Part shown: one piece after another, positions 1 to 7,754 of the stretch | How positions within the stretch are numbered: the first letter of the stretch is position 1 | How the letters are laid out: every line of letters begins with the position of its first letter | Assembly: GCA_016777125.1 (NCBI GenBank) | Contig: JADHSC010000016.1 | Span: forward strand, 1 to 36,488 | From: Candidatus Poseidoniaceae archaeon | GTDB taxonomy: Archaea; Thermoplasmatota; Poseidoniia; Poseidoniales; Poseidoniaceae | Direction: 5' to 3' | Length of the DNA: 36,488 nucleotides | Program-made: the position numbers and the translations under genes | Notes under the pieces: generated by a model | Told to the model about the DNA's origin: nothing | Seen by the model: only the letters and a program-made list of their open reading frames with translations | Databases searched by the model: none

Positions 1-3000
1 TGGACATCCATTCCCATCAGTTCCATCCATCACCCCATACTGGAATGGACAAGCATCAGCATTGTTCCCTGTTGAATTATCACCGAAGCCATCGCCATCA
101 TAATCGAGGAATTGGGTCGGGTCGAGAGGGAAGTCATCATCCGTGTTTGCCCAGCCATCAAGATCGCTGTCAGGACAACCTGGAACAGGGTCTGTAGAGG
201 TGCCGTAAACGTTTGGACAGCCATCCAAAACCAAACCTCCGTTATATGCTACAGGGTTAACACTCGACTGGTTTCGTAATATCGGATTTGTATTGCAACC
301 ATTCATACCAATCGTGTCGGACAGGTTACTATCCCCACAATAATCCTCTGTGTTAATGACGCCATCGCCATCGTCGTCCCCTGTCCTGTTTGCTTCATTC
401 CAGAGGTCTGTCCACCTGTCGGGGTAATCATCTGAGTCGTTATCTTCGGCAGCAGCGTAGTTGTTCGGGAAGGAATCAGGATTGGTGGCTCCAATCGTTC
501 CATTGTCACCATATCCATCTCCATCAGTGTCAGCCCATTGTGTTGGGTCATCGACCCATAAGTCTGCACCTTTATCAGTGTCCCAGTTAATTCCGCCGAC
601 ATTCGATGGATCACTTGCACCATCGCCATCACTGTCTTCACAGCCATTGCGGTCTCTGTAAGAAGTACCGTAATTATACGGGCAGAAGTCGCCTGTAATC
701 AAATCGCTTTCATTATCGCCATAGCCGTCGTCATCATAATCCTTGTATTGACGTGGATTGAATGGGAATTTATCTCCAGCACTTGGTTCAATATTTCCTG
801 CAAGTCCAAAGATTGCATCACAACAATCTGGGCCGTAGTTGTCTCCTACACCATCACCATCACTGTCTTGGACTTGCTTCCAATTTTGTTGATAGCGGTC
901 GCCATAAACCCAAGATCCGTCATTGTTTGACCATCCATCTTCATCATAATCAGGACAACCATATCGATCATGAATTGAGCGCCCAGTGTCAGCAGGGCAG
1001 GCATCTATGCTGTCTGCAAAGCCGTCATTATCGAAATCTACACAGCCTTGCGTGAAGTATTCGGAAGGGCCATTATCACTAGGACATTCATCTGACAATG
1101 GACCGTTTGGATTGTCACCAAATCCATCTGAATCGTTATCCACCCATTGGTCTCCAGTGTGTGGTAAAGCATCGAGGGAATCGAAAATCATATCTCTATC
1201 AGAATCCAGATAGAGACGAAGCATGTCAACATCCTCGTCAAGAGTATCGAAGTATGAGAGAACAATTGTCCCATTTGAATCGACTAAGGAAGAGAAGTTT
1301 TCGTTCGTATAGACGTTTTTCATTTCATGTGTTGACCATCCAATCACGTCGTTCTTGATGGAGAGGGTGTTGTTTACTGGATTCATGGTATTGATACGTA
1401 GTGTTTCAGTACCAGGTGTAGATGTAAACAGTATGAGACCTGAGTCGGTTGAAACCAAATCCCAACTTCCGTTGGCACTCGCAACAAGATTATTCATTGG
1501 ATTGTCAACTGAATACATCCATGAGTTATTTCCACCATCAAGAATCGATTGACGCTCATAGAGAGGATGATCAAGGCCTCGAAGTGCAATATACAACGAA
1601 TCTCCATGGCTGGTGCATGAAAGGTCTGGTGAACCATTCAATTGGCTGAGATGCCCAGATCCAATCTCGGACTGAGTAACGTTTCTCCAGGCCATGGAAG
1701 AGTTGTTGCGCTCGTGTACTCTGAAGAAATGGTTCGAATCTATTGAAGCCACAATAAGATCACCATCTGGAGCAGCGCACATTGAAATCTCAGAATCTCC
1801 ATCTGTGAAGTCAACAAGAGTTTCTGAAGAGCCTGTGTTAATATTGACAACTTGCAGTTCAAATACGTCACTGTTGTTGACTGTTGTAGCGAGCATTGAG
1901 GCGCCATTCCAGAGTTGTGTTGTCGCCACATCTCTTCCGACTGCAAAGCCAGAAGCAACGATGGTCGAGGTTTGGAATCCTGATTGTGTCTTAACGATGT
2001 GTTGGATTCGGTCAAGTTCTGAATCTCTGGTAAGAATGTGCATGTCTGAGCCTTCAAACCACAGCGACGGAGATGTGGTGAGATTTGCGGTACCGAGTTC
2101 ATCACCCGACCATCCATCTGGCTTCGAGGAGTCTTCTGTACTGTAGTATAATTTTGAAATCGTAGCGTGGGAATAAACCACGTGTAAGTCGCCATTTGCA
2201 TCAACTGCAGAAGCTGGATTCGTTCCAAATTCGCTCAACGTGCGTATGTCTTGATGAAGAGCAGTCCAAGCGGTTGATGTCCTGAACAAGAAACCAGAGA
2301 GATCGCTTATTTGTGAATTTATGAGTTCACCTTCTAACCCAGTGTCGTAGTAGAGCAGGTATGGCTTTCCAGATGCTGATGATTCAAACTGAATACTGCT
2401 GATGTGAGATTCTACCATGTGCTCGGAAACCCAAGAACCACCGGGAGAGCCATCTCCAACGTGCTCGAGGTGAATCAACACTTGTTCTCCGTTCGCTTGA
2501 TTTTGGTCGAGAGCAAAGACCATCGCCGTCTCTCCACGATCGGCAGTTGCGAGTCGTAATTCACTCATCTCGCCATCGAAAGAGAAGGTGCTTGTATCGA
2601 AATCTTGTTTGGAAACAACAACGACATCGACTCCGTAATTGGTACCTCTCGACTGGTTCCTCACCGTGTAAAGTAATTCGATTGCACCATCTGCATTCGA
2701 ATCGAAATTACCAACTGTAATCAATCCAAGATGTTGGGATTGCCCTCCGGTTTGAATAACCTCAGATGTGCTTTGGAGACCACTTGCAGAACCGAGGTGT
2801 AATTCGAGGAGACCCGAAGGAGTAAAGCCTGAACTTGAGCCAATCATTGTATCCATGTATCCATCATCGTTGATATCGCCAACGCTTTCAAACATCCACC
2901 CAAGACGTTGATTCATACTTCCTTCACTGGTCCAATTTGCTGTTGAAGTGAAGTTCTCCATTGGAGTACCATGGAAAAGGTGAACCTTCCCCGATAGAAG

Positions 3001-4863
3001 ATCACCGCCGAGTGGAGCAAGTTCTTGAAGGATCAATTCATCCATTCCATCGTTGTTAATATCACCAATGATTTCAACCACTGTACCAAACATTCTTCCT
3101 TGGGATAACACTTGAATTTCATTGTTTGGAGTTGAAGAGAATCCTGATGCAGACCCGTAAAACACTTCAATTGCTGAATAACCTGTAGGAGAGGACTCTG
3201 AACCCGTATTCGAGACGACAAAGTCGCCATACCCATCGCCGTTCAAATCTCCACCGCTTGACATTGAGCGGCCGAAATAAGCTCCGTCTGTCGATTCTGT
3301 AATGTTAAATTCCCAAACAAATCCAGATGGGGTTCCAGCGAAAACAGAAAGTCGGCCATTTGATTCTACACCATCAGTCCAATTTGATTGAAGGGCAACA
3401 AGATCAGAGTGTGAATTACCATACATGCTATCGATAACAGAAAGTGATGCTCCCAGCATTTCTTCATGGTCGGCAGAAGCATTCCAAATCAAATCATAAT
3501 CAGTCTGAGATTCTGCACTCCATTCATACATTGCGATACGGCCGTGATTTGATTCTCCAGTGCGAGAAGTGTTGTCAAATCCAGAGGAGCCGATGACGAG
3601 TTGGGAATTGCCGTTCGCTTTGAAATCTCCAACTGCAATATCGCTTCCAAAATATTCTGCGTTTTGGGCGCCAGCCATCACATGAGCATTGCTTGTGTCC
3701 AAGCCTGTTGCGCTTCCAAAGACGGTTACAACTCGTCCGTTTGAGGTCAATCCATTGCTTGAAGCCCTCGGTTGAGCCATGATGATATCATCAAATCCGT
3801 CAGCGTTTATGTCTGCGGAAAGGATTGTCCCTTCTTCAACATCAGGATAGAGTTCGTAGACTGAACTAGGTGTTGTTGAAATACGACCTGTAGATTGATC
3901 TTCAAGACTCTTGAAGATAGAGAGTTCTGTAATTCCATTTGAAAATGTGGTTGTGGCGACTTGTGCTAAATCATTACCATCAAGGTCGAGACCGAGGGCA
4001 GTGTGGATATCAGCACCTCTTGCAAGAATCTGAGTTGTCACTTCTGAATCGTCAATCTGTAATCGTACCGCTTCTTGAGATCGAGTATAGGCGATATTAA
4101 CGACACCAGTTGAATCAATCTTCAGTTCAAGTTCAGAACCAACTGGTCCAGAATCAAGGATACTGTGATACCAGCGCATTCCGCTATTGTTTACTTGCCA
4201 TAATACACCTGTTGCATTTCGCACCACTGCAAACTCTTGGCCTTCAGGAGTAAGTGCTAGATCGATTGAAACAGGTTCAATTCCTTCAACAATTGTTCTT
4301 TTCAGCCATATGTCAGATACAGTGTAAATTTGACCTTTAAACGCCAATCGAGCCATTTTCAAATCCTCGCCATCAGCATACACTGAACGAGGGCGTTCTG
4401 ATTCATCTACTGCAATAGAACATCCAATGAGTCCGGATGAGGTCGAGACCGTATCGATGAGAGAACTGGTAAATTCTCCGCTTGAATTTCTTTTACCCAT
4501 GAATACAGAACCAGTTGAATCCATCCAGCACAGGTATACAGTGCCATCTTCTGCGAGATACATATCTGGTTCACTGAGATTCGTAGAAGCATTATCATGC
4601 AACAATTCTGTCATCCAGTTATCAATTGAGGAATCTTGACGGACAACAAGATTTGACATTCCTTCAATATCGAGGTTTTGCCCTGCAAGATCATGACCAA
4701 AAGACATCGTGTTAGGAAGTGTGTCTAAAGGCTTGATTGAGTCTTCCAATGCAACGGTTTGGGGATTGAATTCACCACCCATTGGAGCGAAAAGTTGCAC
4801 CATCATGAGTACTGTCAAAAGGGTCGCAAGGACTCCTTTCCCAGACGTCGGACCCCTGCGCAT
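1..4863 (-). CDS. Giant secreted FG-GAP / thrombospondin type 3 repeat protein (3' end outside window)
   Basis: The reading frame stays open from an ATG at 4863 to the left edge, giving 1621 visible residues and no stop. The N-terminus has a basic stretch and a hydrophobic segment (about residues 8-28), which looks like a signal peptide. About residues 350-700 contain FG-GAP/VCBS-like beta-propeller blades with Ca-binding cores such as GDLNGDGYGD, GDINNDGMDE and GDINDDGYMD. From about residue 1215 onward come thrombospondin type 3 repeats (DxDxDGxGDN), with paired DxCP...GCxD cysteines. It is probably an exported, calcium-rigidified surface or adhesion protein; the ligand is unknown. The start is supported by a TATA-like TTTAGAA centred 26 bases upstream, which implies a leaderless mRNA. 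The family is well represented in marine Group II archaea. The frame is certain, the specific function is not. Confidence 0.9.
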   Translation of the reverse strand, partial: MRRGPTSGKGVLATLLTVLMMVQLFAPMGGEFNPQTVALEDSIKPLDTLPNTMSFGHDLAGQNLDIEGMSNLVVRQDSSIDNWMTELLHDNASTNLSEPDMYLAEDGTVYLCWMDSTGSVFMGKRNSSGEFTSSLIDTVSTSSGLIGCSIAVDESERPRSVYADGEDLKMARLAFKGQIYTVSDIWLKRTIVEGIEPVSIDLALTPEGQEFAVVRNATGVLWQVNNSGMRWYHSILDSGPVGSELELKIDSTGVVNIAYTRSQEAVRLQIDDSEVTTQILARGADIHTALGLDLDGNDLAQVATTTFSNGITELSIFKSLEDQSTGRISTTPSSVYELYPDVEEGTILSADINADGFDDIIMAQPRASSNGLTSNGRVVTVFGSATGLDTSNAHVMAGAQNAEYFGSDIAVGDFKANGNSQLVIGSSGFDNTSRTGESNHGRIAMYEWSAESQTDYDLIWNASADHEEMLGASLSVIDSMYGNSHSDLVALQSNWTDGVESNGRLSVFAGTPSGFVWEFNITESTDGAYFGRSMSSGGDLNGDGYGDFVVSNTGSESSPTGYSAIEVFYGSASGFSSTPNNEIQVLSQGRMFGTVVEIIGDINNDGMDELILQELAPLGGDLLSGKVHLFHGTPMENFTSTANWTSEGSMNQRLGWMFESVGDINDDGYMDTMIGSSSGFTPSGLLELHLGSASGLQSTSEVIQTGGQSQHLGLITVGNFDSNADGAIELLYTVRNQSRGTNYGVDVVVVSKQDFDTSTFSFDGEMSELRLATADRGETAMVFALDQNQANGEQVLIHLEHVGDGSPGGSWVSEHMVESHISSIQFESSASGKPYLLYYDTGLEGELINSQISDLSGFLFRTSTAWTALHQDIRTLSEFGTNPASAVDANGDLHVVYSHATISKLYYSTEDSSKPDGWSGDELGTANLTTSPSLWFEGSDMHILTRDSELDRIQHIVKTQSGFQTSTIVASGFAVGRDVATTQLWNGASMLATTVNNSDVFELQVVNINTGSSETLVDFTDGDSEISMCAAPDGDLIVASIDSNHFFRVHERNNSSMAWRNVTQSEIGSGHLSQLNGSPDLSCTSHGDSLYIALRGLDHPLYERQSILDGGNNSWMYSVDNPMNNLVASANGSWDLVSTDSGLILFTSTPGTETLRINTMNPVNNTLSIKNDVIGWSTHEMKNVYTNENFSSLVDSNGTIVLSYFDTLDEDVDMLRLYLDSDRDMIFDSLDALPHTGDQWVDNDSDGFGDNPNGPLSDECPSDNGPSEYFTQGCVDFDNDGFADSIDACPADTGRSIHDRYGCPDYDEDGWSNNDGSWVYGDRYQQNWKQVQDSDGDGVGDNYGPDCCDAIFGLAGNIEPSAGDKFPFNPRQYKDYDDDGYGDNESDLITGDFCPYNYGTSYRDRNGCEDSDGDGASDPSNVGGINWDTDKGADLWVDDPTQWADTDGDGYGDNGTIGATNPDSFPNNYAAAEDNDSDDYPDRWTDLWNEANRTGDDDGDGVINTEDYCGDSNLSDTIGMNGCNTNPILRNQSSVNPVAYNGGLVLDGCPNVYGTSTDPVPGCPDSDLDGWANTDDDFPLDPTQFLDYDGDGFGDNSTGNNADACPFQYGVMDGTDGNGCP

Positions 4864-4870
4864 AAAGTGA

Positions 4871-4891
4871 TTAGAATGTTCAACGTTCTAA
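4871..4891. promoter_or_regulatory. 21-bp near-perfect palindrome overlapping the promoter of the giant surface protein
   Basis: On the plus strand, half-site TTAGAATGTT and mirror half-site AACGTTCTAA flank a central C, with only one mismatched pair (T/G). The palindrome ends 7 bases before the minus-strand ATG at 4863. It covers most of the TATA-like element at 4886-4892. This is the geometry of a dimeric repressor operator in an archaeal promoter. The regulator is unknown, and I saw no second copy in the window. Confidence 0.55.
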
Positions 4892-4892
4892 A
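4886..4892 (-). promoter_or_regulatory. TATA-like element for the giant surface protein gene
   Basis: TTTAGAA on the minus strand is centred at 4889, 26 bases upstream of the ATG at 4863. The same distance is seen at other starts in this window, so a leaderless transcript is likely. It overlaps the palindrome at 4871-4891. Confidence 0.5.
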
Positions 4893-4963
4893 CCATTGTC
4901 CGAAGTTGATTCTTAGAGACGCTAAAATCACTTCACCCATCAGGTCAAGAACTAGGATGAAAT

Positions 4964-4968
4964 GGAGG
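4964..4968 (+). promoter_or_regulatory. Shine-Dalgarno site of the thiamine pyrophosphokinase gene
   Basis: GGAGG lies 4 bases before the ATG at 4973. An AT-rich CTAAAATC around 4921-4928 could be the TATA box of a short-leadered transcript. Confidence 0.5.
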
Positions 4969-4972
4969 TTTT

Positions 4973-5596
4973 ATGACAGACATTCTTATTGTTGGAAACG
5001 GCAATCAGCCCTCTCATTCTGTCTTGGAATATTTTGTTGCGGCATCCCCTGTAATTATTGCCCTCGATGGAGCTGCCATAATGCTCCAAAAACGACAGAT
5101 TAGGCCAGATGTAATCATCGGTGACATGGACAGCTTGACATCGGAACAGCTTGCTGCATTTCACTCGCAAGGTGTCCAAATTGTCAAGGACTCAACGCAG
5201 GACACAAGTGATATTTCGAAAGGACTCACATGGAGTCAGAAACAATACCCTGGGGAACATATTGATGTCATTGGAGTCGATGGAGGACGGTTGGATCATC
5301 GACTTGCAACTTTTTCTGCACTTTTTGAGTGTCAAAGCGAGGCTCATATTCACATCGATGAGTGGTTGGTTGTACGCGTTACAACCACGCCGATTCAATA
5401 CAGCACAACAGCATCAAGGAACATCAGTTTGATTCCCTTTGGTGAAGTTTCTGGTGTAACGTTAGTGGGTTGCAAATACCCACTTGAAAATGAGCAACTC
5501 ACATCAGGAACGAGAGGGATACACAACGAAACTCTTGGCGATCAAATTACTGTCTCATGTCAGCAAGGCGACCTCTTACTCTTGATCAGAGTTTGA
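4973..5596 (+). CDS. Thiamine pyrophosphokinase (thiamin diphosphokinase)
   Basis: This 207-residue protein matches the thiamine pyrophosphokinase family, which transfers pyrophosphate from ATP to thiamine to make thiamine diphosphate in the cytosol. Visible motifs are the metal-binding GDMDS at residues 50-54, QDTSDISKG at 76-84 (the family's DQDxTDxxKAL region) and GGRLDH at 104-109. The length is normal. A GGAGG site precedes the ATG. It is a single-gene unit that diverges from the giant surface protein gene. Its last 21 bases overlap the 3' end of the convergent DUF4105 gene. The related archaeal pterin pyrophosphokinase MptE shares the fold, but these motifs fit the thiamine enzyme better. 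Confidence 0.85.
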   Translation: MTDILIVGNGNQPSHSVLEYFVAASPVIIALDGAAIMLQKRQIRPDVIIGDMDSLTSEQLAAFHSQGVQIVKDSTQDTSDISKGLTWSQKQYPGEHIDVIGVDGGRLDHRLATFSALFECQSEAHIHIDEWLVVRVTTTPIQYSTTASRNISLIPFGEVSGVTLVGCKYPLENEQLTSGTRGIHNETLGDQITVSCQQGDLLLLIRV

Positions 5597-6451
5597 AGGT
5601 GGAAGAAAATTACGCAGCATTTCACTGTACTCTTCCTTCTCATCCCATGTTTGTGAACGCTGATCTACACGAGCCTTTTCACGAGTCATTTCCAATCCAC
5701 CCCAGTCCTCGATAAGACCAAGTTTTAATGCAGCCTTTGGAGTATATCCTGGAAGAAAATTTCGCCATAGGAATGGAATACGGCCAGGCGTAACAGTGTT
5801 GACTGCTCGAACAATCGAGGTATTACATGTCTTAAACAGGGTATGGTAAAACTCAGGCCGTTGTGTAAGTTGGTTGAGACGATGAGACATTTGAACAATC
5901 ATTTGTCGATCTTTGTCAGGTGGAGTTACGACTCGATACATATGAACAATATTGCTTCTTCCATGCGTCCTTAGTTGCGTTACATCTCTCTCAAAACCAA
6001 GAAGGAGATATAATTCATAAGAACGCCAAAGTCCTGTCCAAGGATGGTACCTTTTGCCCTTTACTCGACGTGCTTCAAAGGAAAAAGAGAGACATGTGCC
6101 GTCTTTAAACTCAAACGTTAGGTACGTATGTGACATGCCTCTGAACGAATGGAATTGGTCGACGACGAACCAGATGTGTTTGACTTTTTCAGAATCAACC
6201 TTTACTTCATCAGCCCATCGTTCATCGCGGTCCCTCGTGGTTCTCCAATGAAAATCTCTTACATTTCGGAATGTAATCATTGAATCTTCAAATTCAGCAG
6301 ATGATATGAACTCACAATCTGATTGCCAATCTGCATTTAGGCGTGGTTGTTTTGTTCGTACACGAGTCCACCAAAGCCACAATCCATGAAGGAATATCAA
6401 CCCAATAACACTTCCAACAACGATGAGGGAAATCAGTAACCAGTCTTGCAA
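5576..6451 (-). CDS. DUF4105 (Lnb N-terminal domain-like) membrane protein
   Basis: The protein has one N-terminal transmembrane segment, followed by a domain resembling DUF4105, known as the Lnb N-terminal periplasmic domain. The family pattern is visible: NVRDFHWR, then HTYLTFEF, then a SFEARR segment and YELYLLLGFERD. No enzymatic role is established for the family. I chose the TTG at 6451 because GGTGAT lies 3 bases before it and the upstream gene stops at 6456-6458. That gives 291 residues. An ATG at 6541 would add 30 residues without a hydrophobic signal and would overlap the upstream gene by 86 bases. The gene is the last member of a minus-strand run of surface protein genes, and its 3' end overlaps the thiamine pyrophosphokinase gene. 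Confidence 0.7.
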   Translation of the reverse strand: MQDWLLISLIVVGSVIGLIFLHGLWLWWTRVRTKQPRLNADWQSDCEFISSAEFEDSMITFRNVRDFHWRTTRDRDERWADEVKVDSEKVKHIWFVVDQFHSFRGMSHTYLTFEFKDGTCLSFSFEARRVKGKRYHPWTGLWRSYELYLLLGFERDVTQLRTHGRSNIVHMYRVVTPPDKDRQMIVQMSHRLNQLTQRPEFYHTLFKTCNTSIVRAVNTVTPGRIPFLWRNFLPGYTPKAALKLGLIEDWGGLEMTREKARVDQRSQTWDEKEEYSEMLRNFLPPSNSDQE

Positions 6452-6455
6452 ATTA

Positions 6456-7754
6456 TCACCAGCGCTGCCAGATATTGAATGATGTATCCCACCAATCGAG
6501 GGAACCATCTGGATGCTTACGCCATAATTGACCCTCATCATCGTTCATGGTTGGAAGCCCCTCTGAGTCAGGAGTTCCGTCTGCTAAAATTTGAGGAGGA
6601 GGACCCAATTCAGGTAAAGCAAGTAACTCATCATGCTCTTTGATTCGAACGAGTAAGACGAAGACAACAATCGCAACAATGAGTCCTAATGCAGCCATTG
6701 TATACCATCCAACTGCTTCGGTGTTGGTATCAGCGCCATAGGATTGACTCGGAAGAGCTTCTTGCTCCTCTGCTGAAAGATCGAGAGCAGGTAAACGAAC
6801 AAGGTTCACAGCCTCAGTACTGACAATGTTCTCTAAATTGGTGACCTTGAGGATGATGAGGTGAACGCCGGCCGGTAAACTAGAGCAATCGAAAACGGAA
6901 GAATTGGAGATGGTCCCTTTGAGTGTTGAAACCTCCCATGCCTTTTCGTAGGATGTGAAATCTTCATCGGAATTGAGCCCTTGTAAAGCGACAAGACAAG
7001 GTCGATCTGTCGCCATTTGATCGCCGGTTAGAAGTAATTCAAATTCTGGTGCTGGTCGGTTTTGAATCGATAAGTTTAGCCATGATTCCGCTGTTTGTCC
7101 AAGCTCATTTCGATAGGTTTCCTTAAGCGAATACTGGCCCGCAGGCCAGTTCGAACAATCGATGACTGTGGCATTGTCGAGAACTGTGAATGGAGCGCCA
7201 ATGAACGTTTGAGTACCTATTGCACCATAGCGAGGGCCCGTTTCATCAGCAAACATTCGATTCACTTCGCAAGAGGATCCTGTTTCAAGTGTGTCAGATC
7301 CGAATAACTCGAGACCTAACATCGGTGTTTGCAATGAAGGAACCATGTCGTAAGTTGGTAATTCAAGGCCAGTGATTCGAACACCGTTCATATCAAAGAA
7401 AGCCAATTCAAGGTCATGTTTACCGCTCGCCCAGGCATCATAGGTCAGACTTGCATTTGTTTGCCCTGAAATTTCCATGGTCGTTTTCTCGACAACCTCT
7501 CGGTCATTATGGGAGGCAATAAGTCGTAATTCAATGAAGGTTGAAGGAGATGTGGAATTCAAAATAACGACGACTCGAATTGCATCGATATCCCCGTCTT
7601 GGTTAAGATCTAATGTGTCATTACGTAAGGCGACCAGAGTGATACCTGCATCGGATAATTCGGATAATTCGCCTTCTGCAGATACTGGTAATGTCATCAT
7701 CGATGCACTGAGCAGAACGAAAAGCATCAACAAACAATTACGCAGATTCTTCAC
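6456..7754 (-). CDS. Single-pass surface protein with signal peptide and Trp-rich cytoplasmic tail
   Basis: I do not recognise a named family. The 432-residue protein has a signal peptide (about residues 1-26), an all-beta extracellular part with repeated short blocks ending in 'VxDCSxxPAG' (residues about 195-310), and one transmembrane segment at about 350-371. A 60-residue cytoplasmic tail follows. The tail has a proline-rich LPELGPPP stretch and ends in a Trp-rich motif (residues 410-432: LWRKHPDGS, DWWD, W, RW). The start is a GTG at 7754, overlapping the upstream thrombospondin-repeat gene by 17 bases, so the two are probably translationally coupled. Early residues mention a DLNQDGD Ca-like loop at about 50. 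It is probably a partner or paralogous anchor of the neighbouring surface protein. Confidence 0.7.
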   Translation of the reverse strand: MKNLRNCLLMLFVLLSASMMTLPVSAEGELSELSDAGITLVALRNDTLDLNQDGDIDAIRVVVILNSTSPSTFIELRLIASHNDREVVEKTTMEISGQTNASLTYDAWASGKHDLELAFFDMNGVRITGLELPTYDMVPSLQTPMLGLELFGSDTLETGSSCEVNRMFADETGPRYGAIGTQTFIGAPFTVLDNATVIDCSNWPAGQYSLKETYRNELGQTAESWLNLSIQNRPAPEFELLLTGDQMATDRPCLVALQGLNSDEDFTSYEKAWEVSTLKGTISNSSVFDCSSLPAGVHLIILKVTNLENIVSTEAVNLVRLPALDLSAEEQEALPSQSYGADTNTEAVGWYTMAALGLIVAIVVFVLLVRIKEHDELLALPELGPPPQILADGTPDSEGLPTMNDDEGQLWRKHPDGSLDWWDTSFNIWQRW

